40,826 bases of DNA from Acidovorax soli (GTDB lineage: Bacteria > Pseudomonadota > Gammaproteobacteria > Burkholderiales > Burkholderiaceae_C), in the NCBI RefSeq assembly GCF_014207955.1, contig NZ_JACHLK010000028.1, positions 1-40,826 on the forward strand. Reading direction: 5' to 3'. Position numbers and translations under genes: made by a program. Under the pieces are notes generated by a model. The model saw only the letters and a program-made list of their open reading frames with translations, ran no database searches and was not told where the DNA came from. Below are positions 29,400 to 37,173 of this stretch, piece after piece. Every line of letters begins with the position of its first letter. The first letter of the stretch is position 1.

Positions 29400-31037
29400 A
29401 TGGGCTCCGTAGCCAGGGCCGCGCCCGGCCTGCGCCAGACCATGGCCTGGCTGCACACCTGGTGCGGCCTGGTGTGCGGCTGGCTGCTGTGCGCGATCTT
29501 TCTCACCGGCACGATCAGCGTGTTCCGTGAGCCCATCACGCGCTGGATGGAGGCCGCGCCGCTGGCGGAGCAGCCTGCGCGCCCCTTGCCCTGGCAGGAG
29601 CGCCTGCAGGCGGTGCAGGTGGGCGCTCGGTATCTGGAACAGAGCGCGCCGGGCGCCGGCACCTGGCATATCCAACTGCCCTTGACCCGTGAAGATGCCG
29701 TCACGGTCTTCGCACGCACCCAGGGAGGGCGGGTGGAAGCCCGGTTGCACCCGCAGACGGGTGAGTCGGTGCCCGCCCCGGCCAGGCGCGTGACCGAAGG
29801 GGGGCGGCACTTCATGTCTTTCCACTACTCGCTGCAGGGCGGCATCGCGGGCTTCTGGGTGGTGGGGCTGGTGTCCATGGGCATGCTGGTGGCGCTGGTG
29901 TCGGGCGTGGTCGTGCACCGCCGCATCTTCCAGGACTTCTTCACCTTTCGCCCCGGCAAGGGCCAGCGCTCGTGGCTTGACGCGCACAACGCCACGGCGG
30001 TGCTGGCGCTGCCTTTTCTGTTCATGATCGTCTACACCGGGCTGGCGCATTTCTACGCCAGCTACATGCCCTGGCCGCTGCAGGCGCTGTATGGCACGGC
30101 CCCCACGGCCTACAGCCGCTACCAGGCGGAGCTGAACGCCCGGGAGGGCGGCCCCGTGCCCCAGGCTGCCGCCCCCGGTGTGGCAGCCCCCGACCTCGCC
30201 GACCTGGTGCAGCGTGCCCAGCCTTTGCTGCAGGAGCCCGTTGCCAGCGTGGTGGTGCAGCGGCCCGCCGCAGGCCCGGCCACGGTGCGCGTGGCGGAGC
30301 ACAAGCCCGATACCGGCACCAGCCGCCGCATGGTCAACCAGGCCGATGCGGTGCTGTTCGACGCTGCCACGGGCCAGGTGCTGCAGATGCCGCAGCGCGG
30401 GGCGCAGCCGCGTTTTGCGAGCGAGGTCTACCCCGTCATCAGCGCATTGCACCTGGTCACCTTTGGCGGCTGGGCGATGAAATGGCTGTACTTCGTCTGC
30501 GGCCTGGTGGGCACGGCCATGATCGCCACCGGCCTGCTGCTGTTTGCGGTGAAGCGGCGCAGCAGGGGCGGCAACGAATGGGGCGCGGCCACGCCGGCGA
30601 TGTACCGCTGCATCGATGCGCTCAACGTGGCTGCGCTGGCGGGCGCAGCCCTGGCCAGCATCGCCTACCTGTATGGCAACCGCCTGCTGCCGCTGGCGCT
30701 GCAGGCGCGCAGCAGCTGGGAGATACGCGTCTTTCTCGCGGTGTGGGCGCTGAGCCTGGTGCATGCCCTCCTGCGCCCGCCGCGCCAGGCCTGGCGTGAG
30801 CAGTTGTGCGCCGTGGCGCTGATGTGCCTGGCGCTGCCGCTGCTCAACGGCCTGACCACGGGCCAGCACCTGGGCCTCTACCTGGCCCATGGCGACCACC
30901 AGCGCGCGGGGCTGGAACTCACCACCCTGGCGCTGGGCCTGCTGGTGGCCTGGGTTGCGTGGCGCCACCATGCCAGCGCCGCCGGGCCGCAGCGGGGTGC
31001 AGGAGCGCGCACCACAGCCCGCAGGAGGCTGGCATGA
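29400..31037 (+). CDS. PepSY-associated TM protein (iron-uptake reductase-like)
   Basis: 545 residues. A first membrane helix (about 14-40, W-L-H-T-W-C-G-L) carries the conserved histidine. A periplasmic PepSY region follows, then a helix near 147-172. Next is a cytosolic H-R-R-I-F-Q-D-F-F-T-F-R and D-A-H-N-A-T loop, another helix, a second PepSY-containing periplasmic part, and several C-terminal helices from residue 355 onward. These proteins commonly accompany siderophore receptors and are thought to reduce or release iron from ferric siderophores at the inner membrane. No good ribosome site precedes ATG 29400; the MITE-like element may have displaced it. It overlaps the DUF3649 gene. Confidence 0.82.
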   Translation: MGSVARAAPGLRQTMAWLHTWCGLVCGWLLCAIFLTGTISVFREPITRWMEAAPLAEQPARPLPWQERLQAVQVGARYLEQSAPGAGTWHIQLPLTREDAVTVFARTQGGRVEARLHPQTGESVPAPARRVTEGGRHFMSFHYSLQGGIAGFWVVGLVSMGMLVALVSGVVVHRRIFQDFFTFRPGKGQRSWLDAHNATAVLALPFLFMIVYTGLAHFYASYMPWPLQALYGTAPTAYSRYQAELNAREGGPVPQAAAPGVAAPDLADLVQRAQPLLQEPVASVVVQRPAAGPATVRVAEHKPDTGTSRRMVNQADAVLFDAATGQVLQMPQRGAQPRFASEVYPVISALHLVTFGGWAMKWLYFVCGLVGTAMIATGLLLFAVKRRSRGGNEWGAATPAMYRCIDALNVAALAGAALASIAYLYGNRLLPLALQARSSWEIRVFLAVWALSLVHALLRPPRQAWREQLCAVALMCLALPLLNGLTTGQHLGLYLAHGDHQRAGLELTTLALGLLVAWVAWRHHASAAGPQRGAGARTTARRRLA

Positions 31038-31342
31038 AGACCGCGGCCCGCAGCACGGCGCGCTACCGCTGGGGCGTGCTGTGCCGTGTGCTGCTGGCGG
31101 TGCCGGGCGGCTATGGCGTCACGGCGCTGGCCTGCGCGTTGCTGGCGCATGCGCTGGTGGCCCTGGGCGCCATGGACAGGGCGCCTGCCGTGCTGCTGGC
31201 GAGCCTGCTGGGCTTTGTGCTGTACACCGGGGTGGTGCTGTGGGCCTTCCATGTGCAACGCCTGCGGCGCGTGGCCGCCGTGCTGCTGGGCACGGGGGCC
31301 TTGCTGGGGGCGGCGCTGTGGGTGGTGCAGGGCGGGGTCTGA
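31034..31342 (+). CDS. DUF3649 membrane protein
   Basis: 102 residues with GGAGG before the ATG, which overlaps the previous stop as ATGA. Three hydrophobic helices; the pattern R-Y-R-W-G-V-L-C-R-V-L-L-A, G-G-Y-G-V-T-A-L and L-G-F-V-L-Y-T-G-V-V-L-W-A-F matches DUF3649. In related genomes it follows PepSY-TM genes in siderophore-receptor clusters and is often followed by DUF3325, which is missing here. Probably a partner of the PepSY-TM protein in the inner membrane. Confidence 0.82.
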   Translation: MKTAARSTARYRWGVLCRVLLAVPGGYGVTALACALLAHALVALGAMDRAPAVLLASLLGFVLYTGVVLWAFHVQRLRRVAAVLLGTGALLGAALWVVQGGV

Positions 31343-31373
31343 GCCGGTGCCCTGGCGGCCGCCGTGCCCGGGC

Positions 31374-32006
31374 TCAGTCGTCCAGCCGCTCGCTGAGCAC
31401 GCGGCCGGTGTGCGGGTCCAGGCGCAGTTCCACGGCCTGGCCGGCGGTGTTGGTGGCCTCGGCCTCCCAGAAGCCGTCGTCGTACTCCACGCTGCGCACG
31501 CGCGTGTAGCCGGCCTGCTGCAGGGACTGGCTGATCTGCGCGGCCGCCAGCACGGGCTGCCCGCCCACGGTGCCGCCGCTGCGGCCCACCTGGCTGAGCA
31601 CTTCCAGCGTCTGCGGGTGCAGCACGAACTCCACCTTTTCGCCCAGCAGGTTCTGGCGCGCCTCGGCCTGCCAGAAGCCGTCGTCGAGCTCCAGGTCGTG
31701 CACATAGGTCCAGCCGCCGGCGCGCAGGGCCTGGGCCACCTGGGCCACGCCGGGCAGGGTGGTGCCGATGTCGCTCTTGCGCACGGCGGTGAAGCTGGCG
31801 TCGGCGTCCTTCACGAGCACGGTGGCGCGCTGGCCGTCGTTGGCGATGGCCTTGGCCGTCCAGTAGCCGTATTGCTTTTGCAGGTCGTGCACGGCCACGT
31901 ACTGGTTCTGGGCGATGACGTGGAGCGCGTCCTGCGCGCCCAGGGCCAGGGCGATGGAGGGCAGGGCGGCGGCCAGGGCCAGGGTGGCAAGGGTCTTCTT
32001 CTTCAC
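31374..32006 (-). CDS. Periplasmic triple-PepSY protein A
   Basis: 210 residues from GTG 32006, with AAGGAAAG 6 bases upstream. A clean signal peptide (K-K-K start, cleavage after A-L-A-L-G, about residue 22) precedes three PepSY-like units. Units 2 and 3 are obvious repeats (V-H-D-L-E-L-D-D-G-F-W-Q-A-E-A and V-R-S-V-E-Y-D-D-G-F-W-E-A-E-A, each followed by a D/H-P-x-T-x-x-V-L-S turn). Unit 1 is more degenerate. PepSY domains are proposed to inhibit or regulate proteins in the envelope. It is divergent from another PepSY gene and the two-component system, which probably regulates it. Confidence 0.82.
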   Translation of the reverse strand: MKKKTLATLALAAALPSIALALGAQDALHVIAQNQYVAVHDLQKQYGYWTAKAIANDGQRATVLVKDADASFTAVRKSDIGTTLPGVAQVAQALRAGGWTYVHDLELDDGFWQAEARQNLLGEKVEFVLHPQTLEVLSQVGRSGGTVGGQPVLAAAQISQSLQQAGYTRVRSVEYDDGFWEAEATNTAGQAVELRLDPHTGRVLSERLDD

Positions 32007-32059
32007 GGTGCTTTCCTTTCGGGGTTGGTCGGTACGGAGGGCAGTGTGGCCAGCCCTGC

Positions 32060-32098
32060 CTAAACACGGTGTGAAGCCCTTGTTCATGGGGCGTTTAG
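32060..32098. promoter_or_regulatory. Dyad in the divergent PepSY promoter region
   Basis: CTAAAC (32060-32065) is repeated inverted as GTTTAG (32093-32098). A GAAGC/GCTTC pair flanks the same centre (32073-32077 with 32098-32102). Its place between two divergent PepSY genes makes it a candidate binding site for the response regulator encoded downstream. Confidence 0.4.
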
Positions 32099-32121
32099 CT
32101 TCGTCCGCAATAATCCGCGCG

Positions 32122-32880
32122 ATGCAACGAAGGATGAGCCGAAGGATGGGCCTTGTGGCCGCGTGCGCGGCGGCGCTGCTGCTGGCCTGCGCGCCGGCGC
32201 TGGCGGCGCCCCCGCTGGGCGTGCCCGCCGAGCAGGAGGCGGCGCGCCGGGGCGTGCTCAACGGGCAGCTCAAGCCGCTCAACAGCGTGATCGCCGAGAT
32301 CAGCCGCCAGTACAACGGCCGCGTGATCGACGTGGAGACCGAGCGCGGGCGCAAGGGCGAGCTGCGCTATGAGATCAAGCTCATCGACGCGCAGGGCCGC
32401 AAGCACGAGGTGCTGGTGGATGCTGCCACAGGCGCCGTGGTGGCGCAGGAGAGCGACTGGCCCACGCAGCCTGTGGGCCCCGCACAGATGGCGCGCTACA
32501 TCAAGCGGCTGGAGCAGCGCTACGGGGCGCGCGTGTCGGAGCTGGAGTTCGAGCGCGACGCGCAGGGCCAGGCGGTGTACGAGGTCAAGCTCTCCGAGAA
32601 GCCCGCGGGTCAGATGAAGCTGCTGATGGACGTGTCCACCGGCGAGGTGATCCACCCGCCCCAGGGCGCCGCGCCCAAGGCCGCGATCAAACCCATGTGG
32701 GCCCTGCTCGAATCGCTGCACCCGCGCTTTGCCGGCCTGGTGCTGGAGGTGGAGCTGGAGACCGACCACCGGCGCCAGCCCCACTACAGCGTGGAGCTGC
32801 TGCAGCCCAACGGCCACAAGCTGGAGCTTGAGGTGGATGCCGTGACGCTGCAAGTGTTGCGCCAGAAGGTGGACGAATAG
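32122..32880 (+). CDS. Periplasmic triple-PepSY protein B
   Basis: 252 residues. The basic start (M-Q-R-R-M-S-R-R-M) and hydrophobic core end at A-L-A-A, a signal peptide of about 33 residues. Three PepSY units follow (I-D-V-E-T-E-R-G-R-K-G-E-L-R-Y-E-I-K-L; V-S-E-L-E-F-E-R-D-A-Q-G-Q-A-V-Y-E-V-K-L; L-V-L-E-V-E-L-E-T-D), each closing with a D-A/V-x-T-G-x-V turn. Three possible ATGs (32122, 32134, 32146) exist and no ribosome site is decisive. It is the first gene of an operon with a response regulator (2-base gap) and a histidine kinase, so it may be the kinase's periplasmic sensor partner. Confidence 0.82.
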   Translation: MQRRMSRRMGLVAACAAALLLACAPALAAPPLGVPAEQEAARRGVLNGQLKPLNSVIAEISRQYNGRVIDVETERGRKGELRYEIKLIDAQGRKHEVLVDAATGAVVAQESDWPTQPVGPAQMARYIKRLEQRYGARVSELEFERDAQGQAVYEVKLSEKPAGQMKLLMDVSTGEVIHPPQGAAPKAAIKPMWALLESLHPRFAGLVLEVELETDHRRQPHYSVELLQPNGHKLELEVDAVTLQVLRQKVDE

Positions 32881-32882
32881 AC

Positions 32883-33572
32883 ATGCGTGTGTTGGTTGTG
32901 GAAGACGATGAGGCGCTGGCCGGCCAACTGCGGCAGGCGCTGGAGGCGGCGGGCTTTGCCGTGGATGTGGAGCACGATGGCGAGGCCGCGTCTTTCGCCG
33001 GCACGGCCGAGGCCTACAGCGCTGCGGTGCTGGACCTGGGCCTGCCGCGCAAGGACGGGCTGAGCGTGCTGCGCGACTGGCGCGAGGCCGGCTGCGGCTG
33101 GCCGGTGCTGGTGCTGACGGCGCGCAACCGCTGGAGCGACAAGCTCGCCGGCTTCAACGCCGGGGCCGACGATTACCTGACCAAGCCCTTTTTGATGGAC
33201 GAGGTGGTGCTGCGCCTGCGCGCCATGCTGCGGCGCACGGCGGGCGTGGCCGCCAGCGTGCTGCGTGCCGGCCCGCTGGAGTACGACGTGGTGCAGGGCC
33301 GTTTCGCGCTGCAGGGCCAGGGCCTGCAGCTCACGGCGCAGGAGCACCGCATCCTGGCCTACTTCATGCACCACCCGGGGCGGCTGCTCACGCGTGGCGA
33401 CATCAGCGAGCATGTGTACGCGCGCGACCTGGACCCGGACTCGAACACGCTGGACGTGCTGATCGGCCGCATACGGCGCAAGCTCGGCGGCGCGCCGCGG
33501 CTGGTGACCGAGCGCGGCCAGGGCTTTCGGCTGGAGGCCGGGCCCGAGGATGCCGCCGGGGGGCCGGCCTGA
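32883..33572 (+). CDS. OmpR/PhoP-family response regulator
   Basis: 229 residues. The receiver domain (1-115) has the acidic pair E8-D9-D10, phospho-acceptor Asp51 in V-L-D-L-G-L-P, and Lys101 in T-K-P-F. The C-terminal winged helix (130-222) has L-T-A-Q-E-H-R-I-L and N-T-L-D-V-L-I-G-R-I-R-R-K-L, then R-G-Q-G-F-R-L. All key residues are present. It begins 2 bases after the PepSY gene and its stop overlaps the kinase start by one base (TGATG). It probably regulates the PepSY genes and perhaps envelope functions. Confidence 0.9.
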   Translation: MRVLVVEDDEALAGQLRQALEAAGFAVDVEHDGEAASFAGTAEAYSAAVLDLGLPRKDGLSVLRDWREAGCGWPVLVLTARNRWSDKLAGFNAGADDYLTKPFLMDEVVLRLRAMLRRTAGVAASVLRAGPLEYDVVQGRFALQGQGLQLTAQEHRILAYFMHHPGRLLTRGDISEHVYARDLDPDSNTLDVLIGRIRRKLGGAPRLVTERGQGFRLEAGPEDAAGGPA

Positions 33573-35023
33573 TGGCGCTGGCCCAGCGCCTGGCGTTGCA
33601 ACTGGCGCAGTGGCCCATGGCCACGCGCATCGTGCTGCTGGCCCTGGTGCCCATGCTGGTGCTGGTGGGCGCGGGCGGCTGGTGGCTGCGCGTGCAGATG
33701 CACCAGAGCCTGCTGGCCAGCTTCGAGCAGGTGCTGCGCGACAAGGCCCAGCGCGTGGGCGCGCGGCTGCTGGTGGGCCCGCAGGGCGCTGGCCTGCGCG
33801 AGCAGGCGGGCGCGGTGGACGAGTTCAGCGCCATCTACGGCGGCTGGTACTGGCGGGCGCAGGCCGGCAAGCAGGTGCTGCGCTCGCGCTCGCTGTGGGA
33901 CATGGACGCACCGCCCACCGCAGCCGCCGGGCCCGCGCGCGGCGCGCCCGTGCTGCACCTGGCCACGGGGCCGATGCAGGAGCCGTTGCTGGCCTACACC
34001 AGCGCCGTGCAGATCGGGCCGCCTGCGGTTGAAGCGACGCTGGTGGTCTACGGCCCGGCCGCGCAGCTGCAGGACAGCATGCGCCAGATCGACCGCACCC
34101 TGGTGCTGGCCGCCCTGGCGCTGATGGCCCTGGCCGGCGCCCTGGCCTGGCTGCAGGTGCGCGTGGGCCTGGCGCCGCTGCGCCGGCTGGAGGCACTGCT
34201 GGCGGCCCTGCGCGCGCCCCAGGGCCCGGGCGCCGATGTGGCGCAGCACCTGGCCGCCCCCACCGGGCGCGACCTGCAGCCTTTGCAGGCCGAGCTGGCC
34301 GGCCTGCTGGCGCACAACGCCCATGTGGTGGCGCGCGCCCGCGCGCATGCGGTGGACCTGAACCACGCCCTCAAGAAGCCCCTGGCCCTGCTCAGCGCCC
34401 AGGCCAGCGCGCAGGCGCTGGTGCCCGCTGCCGAGGTGCAGCGCCAGGTGGCCGCCATGGCCCAGCTGGTGGACCGCTACCAGGCCCGCACCCTGAGCGA
34501 TGCGCTGCATGCCCACCCGGGCGCTGCCGGCCCGGCGGTGGATGTGCGCGAGTGCGCGGGCCAGGTGCTGCAGATGATGCAGCGCCTGCATGCCGCGCAG
34601 GAGCTTGTTTGGGCGCTGGATGATGGCCAGGCCCCGGCCGGCCCGCTGCGCTGGCGCGGCGAGCGCGCCGACCTGGAGGAGGTGCTGGGCAACCTGCTGG
34701 ACAACGCGGGCAAATGGGCGGCATCGGAGGTGCGCCTGTCGCTGGGCGTGCAGGCTGCCGGGCATGTGGATGGGCAGGGCGCCGAGGGCCCGGCCCTGGT
34801 GCTGCAGGTGGAAGACGATGGTCCGGGCATGACGCCCGCGCAGCTGCAGGCGGCAGGCCAGCGTGGCCTGCGCTTTGATGAAACGGTGCAGGGCAGCGGC
34901 CTGGGGCTGGCCATTGCGGGCCAGATCGCCCAGGCCTATGGCGGGCGGCTGGCGCTGGGCAAGAGCAGTGGCCTGCGCGGGCTGCAGGTGCGTGTGGAGT
35001 TGCGCGGCCTGGTGACGGCTTGA
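33572..35023 (+). CDS. Sensor histidine kinase (PhoQ-like)
   Basis: 483 residues. Helix 1 (about 17-38), a periplasmic sensor of about 135 residues and helix 2 (about 176-197) are followed by a short HAMP-like linker. The phospho-acceptor is His265 in N-H-A-L-K-K-P-L; most kinases have R/K-T-P here, so Lys replaces Thr. The N-box has Asn378 in N-L-L-D-N-A-G-K-W. The ATP lid has D-D-G-P-G-M and G-S-G-L-G-L-A-I. The K-x-x-A-N-H-A-L-K-K/PhoQ-like layout suggests sensing of an envelope signal, possibly through the PepSY protein. Translationally coupled to the regulator. Confidence 0.88.
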   Translation: MALAQRLALQLAQWPMATRIVLLALVPMLVLVGAGGWWLRVQMHQSLLASFEQVLRDKAQRVGARLLVGPQGAGLREQAGAVDEFSAIYGGWYWRAQAGKQVLRSRSLWDMDAPPTAAAGPARGAPVLHLATGPMQEPLLAYTSAVQIGPPAVEATLVVYGPAAQLQDSMRQIDRTLVLAALALMALAGALAWLQVRVGLAPLRRLEALLAALRAPQGPGADVAQHLAAPTGRDLQPLQAELAGLLAHNAHVVARARAHAVDLNHALKKPLALLSAQASAQALVPAAEVQRQVAAMAQLVDRYQARTLSDALHAHPGAAGPAVDVRECAGQVLQMMQRLHAAQELVWALDDGQAPAGPLRWRGERADLEEVLGNLLDNAGKWAASEVRLSLGVQAAGHVDGQGAEGPALVLQVEDDGPGMTPAQLQAAGQRGLRFDETVQGSGLGLAIAGQIAQAYGGRLALGKSSGLRGLQVRVELRGLVTA

Positions 35024-35035
35024 GGGTGCGAAGGC

Positions 35036-35482
35036 TCAGCCGCCTTGGGCCATGAGCGCGTCGTAGCGGCGCTGCATCTCCTGGGGCTCGACCTGCTCGA
35101 TCGAGTGGCCGATGTTCCAGCGGTGGCCAAAGGGGTCGCGCACCACGCCGGAGCGCTCGCCGAAGAACTGGTCCTGTGCCTCCCGCTCCAATGTGGCACC
35201 CAGGGCCAGGGCGCGGGCGATCACGGCGTCGGCATTGTCCACGTGGATGTGCAGCGACACGCTGGTCGGGTTGCCGGGGCGCGGGCCGTGGATGCCGCAC
35301 TCGGGGTATTCGTCGCTCACCATCAGCGTGGTGCCGCCGAAGTCGAGCTCGGCATGGCCCAGCCGGCCCGTGGGCGGCTCGGTCAGGCGGAACAGTTCGC
35401 GCGCGCCGAAGGCTTCTTCGTAGAAGCGGATGGCGGCCGCGCCGTCGGCGACATGCAGGTAGGGAAAGAGTTCGTGGACCAT
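35036..35482 (-). CDS. VOC/glyoxalase superfamily protein (PhnB-like)
   Basis: 148 residues with AGGAG 7 bases before the ATG. Two beta-alpha-beta-beta-beta units: P-Y-L-H-V-A-D-G-A-A-A-I-R-F-Y-E-E-A-F-G, then L-G-H-A-E-L-D-F-G-G-T-T-L-M-V-S-D-E. The second unit has L-H-I-H-V-D-N-A-D-A-V and the closing G-V-V-R-D-P-F-G-H-R-W. This is the PhnB/3-demethylubiquinone-type VOC fold, a dimer that may bind a metal. Substrate unknown. It follows the AraC regulator on the same strand with a 100-base gap and may be its target. Confidence 0.85.
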   Translation of the reverse strand: MVHELFPYLHVADGAAAIRFYEEAFGARELFRLTEPPTGRLGHAELDFGGTTLMVSDEYPECGIHGPRPGNPTSVSLHIHVDNADAVIARALALGATLEREAQDQFFGERSGVVRDPFGHRWNIGHSIEQVEPQEMQRRYDALMAQGG

Positions 35483-35582
35483 GGGGACATCTCCTGGTGG
35501 GTGGTTGGTGTGCTGTCCCACTGTAGGCCCCGTGGCCGGCGGCGTCTTGAAGAAAATTGACCTGGCGGGGGGGCTTCGGGTT

Positions 35583-36404
35583 TCAGCCGGTGCGCACGTG
35601 GTTGCGCTGCGCTGGCGCGGCGCGCAGCCAGTCGATGGGGGTGACGCCGGTGAGTGCGCGGAACTCGCGCGTGAAATGCGCCTGGTCGGCAAAGCCGGCA
35701 TCGGCGGCAATGCCGGCGGGCTGCGGGGCCGGTGCCTGCAGCGCGGCCAGCGCCAGCTGCAGCCGCAAGACCCGGGCATGCTGCTTGGGCGCCAGGCCGG
35801 TGGCGTCGCGAAAGCGCGCGATCAGGTGGCGGTGGCTCAGGCCGCTGGCCTGCACGGCCTGCTGCACCGGGGCGCCCGTGTGCAGGCTGGCCAGGGCGGC
35901 GGCGATGGCCGGGTGCAGGCCGCGCACGGTGCGGGCCATGCGGGCCAGCAGCCAGGTTTCGAGCACGCGCAGGCAGGCCTCGGGGTCGCTCTGCGCCTGC
36001 AGGCGCTCCATCAGCTCCGCCACCGCGCCCGGCCCGCACACATCGGCCAGCGGGGTGTGGCGCTCGGCCAGGTCGGCCGCACTGGTGCGCAGCAGGGCGC
36101 CTGCAGCGCCGGGTTCGAGCTGGGCCCCGACCGACCAGCCGTGCGTGCCGGCCTGCTTGGCGTAGTAGCCGGCCCGGGCACCGCCCACCACGGCCGGGCC
36201 GGGGGACCAGGCCTGGGCGCCATGCGGCGCATCGCCTGCCGGCAGCAGTTGCAGCGGCGGCCCGCCCCAGCGCAGGGCCAGGTGCATGTGGCCGGTGGGC
36301 AGCACATGCTCGCGCCCGGGCCGGGCGAGCGCCGGCGGTGTGAAACCCGCCCAGAGCAGGCGCACAAAGGGGCGCAGCGGGGCGATGGGCGGGCGGGCAA
36401 GCAT
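35583..36404 (-). CDS. AraC family transcriptional regulator
   Basis: 273 residues. The N-terminal DUF6597-like ligand domain (about 1-150) has P-L-R-P-F-V-R-L-L-W and V-L-P-T-G-H-M-H-L-A-L. The C-terminal double helix-turn-helix domain (about 165-265) has V-Q-Q-A-V-Q-A-S-G-L-S-H-R-H-L-I-A-R-F and I-A-A-D-A-G-F-A-D-Q-A-H-F-T-R-E-F, then L-T-G-V-T-P-I-D-W. It probably activates the VOC gene or itself; no binding site was identified. No strong ribosome site precedes the ATG. Confidence 0.85.
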   Translation of the reverse strand: MLARPPIAPLRPFVRLLWAGFTPPALARPGREHVLPTGHMHLALRWGGPPLQLLPAGDAPHGAQAWSPGPAVVGGARAGYYAKQAGTHGWSVGAQLEPGAAGALLRTSAADLAERHTPLADVCGPGAVAELMERLQAQSDPEACLRVLETWLLARMARTVRGLHPAIAAALASLHTGAPVQQAVQASGLSHRHLIARFRDATGLAPKQHARVLRLQLALAALQAPAPQPAGIAADAGFADQAHFTREFRALTGVTPIDWLRAAPAQRNHVRTG

Positions 36405-36454
36405 GGGTGGTGCAGCCCTGTGGGTGGTTCAGTGCCTTGGGCGCGGCGTCGCCG

Positions 36455-36748
36455 TCACACCTTGAAGCGGCGGGCCTGCAGGGCGGCAGCGTAGTCGGCC
36501 ACCACGCGGGCCAGGGCGCCTTTTTCGTTGGCCTCGAGCGCGGTGCGCTCCTGGAACAGCTTGCTGCGCTCGGCCACCAGGCGCTCCATCTTGGCGGTGT
36601 CGGGGTTGGGGCGGTTGCTCTCGTACTGGATCTCGGCGACCACGGCCGCCAGCCAGGCAGCAAGGCAGGCGCTGGCGGCCTGTTGGTGGCTGGGGGCGGC
36701 GGTGGTGCTTGTCTGGGGCGCGGGCTGGGCGGCGGTCGTCATCGTCAT
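36455..36748 (-). CDS. Small coiled-coil protein
   Basis: 97 residues; AGGAG lies 5 bases before ATG 36748. The N-terminal 20 residues are Thr/Ala/Pro-rich. The rest is two long helices: A-C-L-A-A-W-L-A-A-V-V-A-E-I-Q-Y-E, then K-M-E-R-L-V-A-E-R-S-K-L-F-Q-E-R-T-A-L-E, a likely coiled coil, and a basic R-R-F-K-V tail. No membrane segment or signal peptide. Unknown function. It is probably the first gene before AraC on this strand, 50 bases from it. Confidence 0.6.
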   Translation of the reverse strand: MTMTTAAQPAPQTSTTAAPSHQQAASACLAAWLAAVVAEIQYESNRPNPDTAKMERLVAERSKLFQERTALEANEKGALARVVADYAAALQARRFKV

Positions 36749-37173
36749 GGCTCCTGGGTGGTCTTGTGGGAGGACCCTCATGTCCCCCGTGGCCTGACTG
36801 TAACGCGGGATGGTGCAAAAGCCGGCGCTGCGGGGCTGCGATCGTGGAAAACGCAACCTCGGGCGTAATCGGTGCGCAACACGGTTGTTTCTTTGGGCTC
36901 TGTGTTGGCGCCGGCCGTTTTCGACGGCGCATTCCGATCGCCCCACTGCGGGGGTGAAGCGCCTTGCCGTCGACGCACTTCATTTCTGGCAATGATCTGT
37001 AACCAACTGTAGGATAGGGCGGTTTGCACGCGGCCGCATGGCGGTGCACTGCCGCGGGTGTGGTTGCGTTCGTGCGGTCCTGGATGCAGGCTGCGGCCCA
37101 TTCCAAGCCCCATGGCCCATGGCTCGCCGGCATGGCCAGCAGCAACGGATTGTCCAAGAGAATTTTCACCACC
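36749..37173. other. Intergenic region, no gene assigned
   Basis: 425 bases between the small coiled-coil gene and the large secreted protein. No supported gene. There is a GCGCCG/CGGCGC dyad (36908-36913 with 36925-36930). The stretch 36985-37020 is relatively AT-rich, with TAGGAT as a weak -10 candidate and no clear -35. A frame open from 37024 is probably only the upstream extension of the large protein. Confidence 0.4.
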
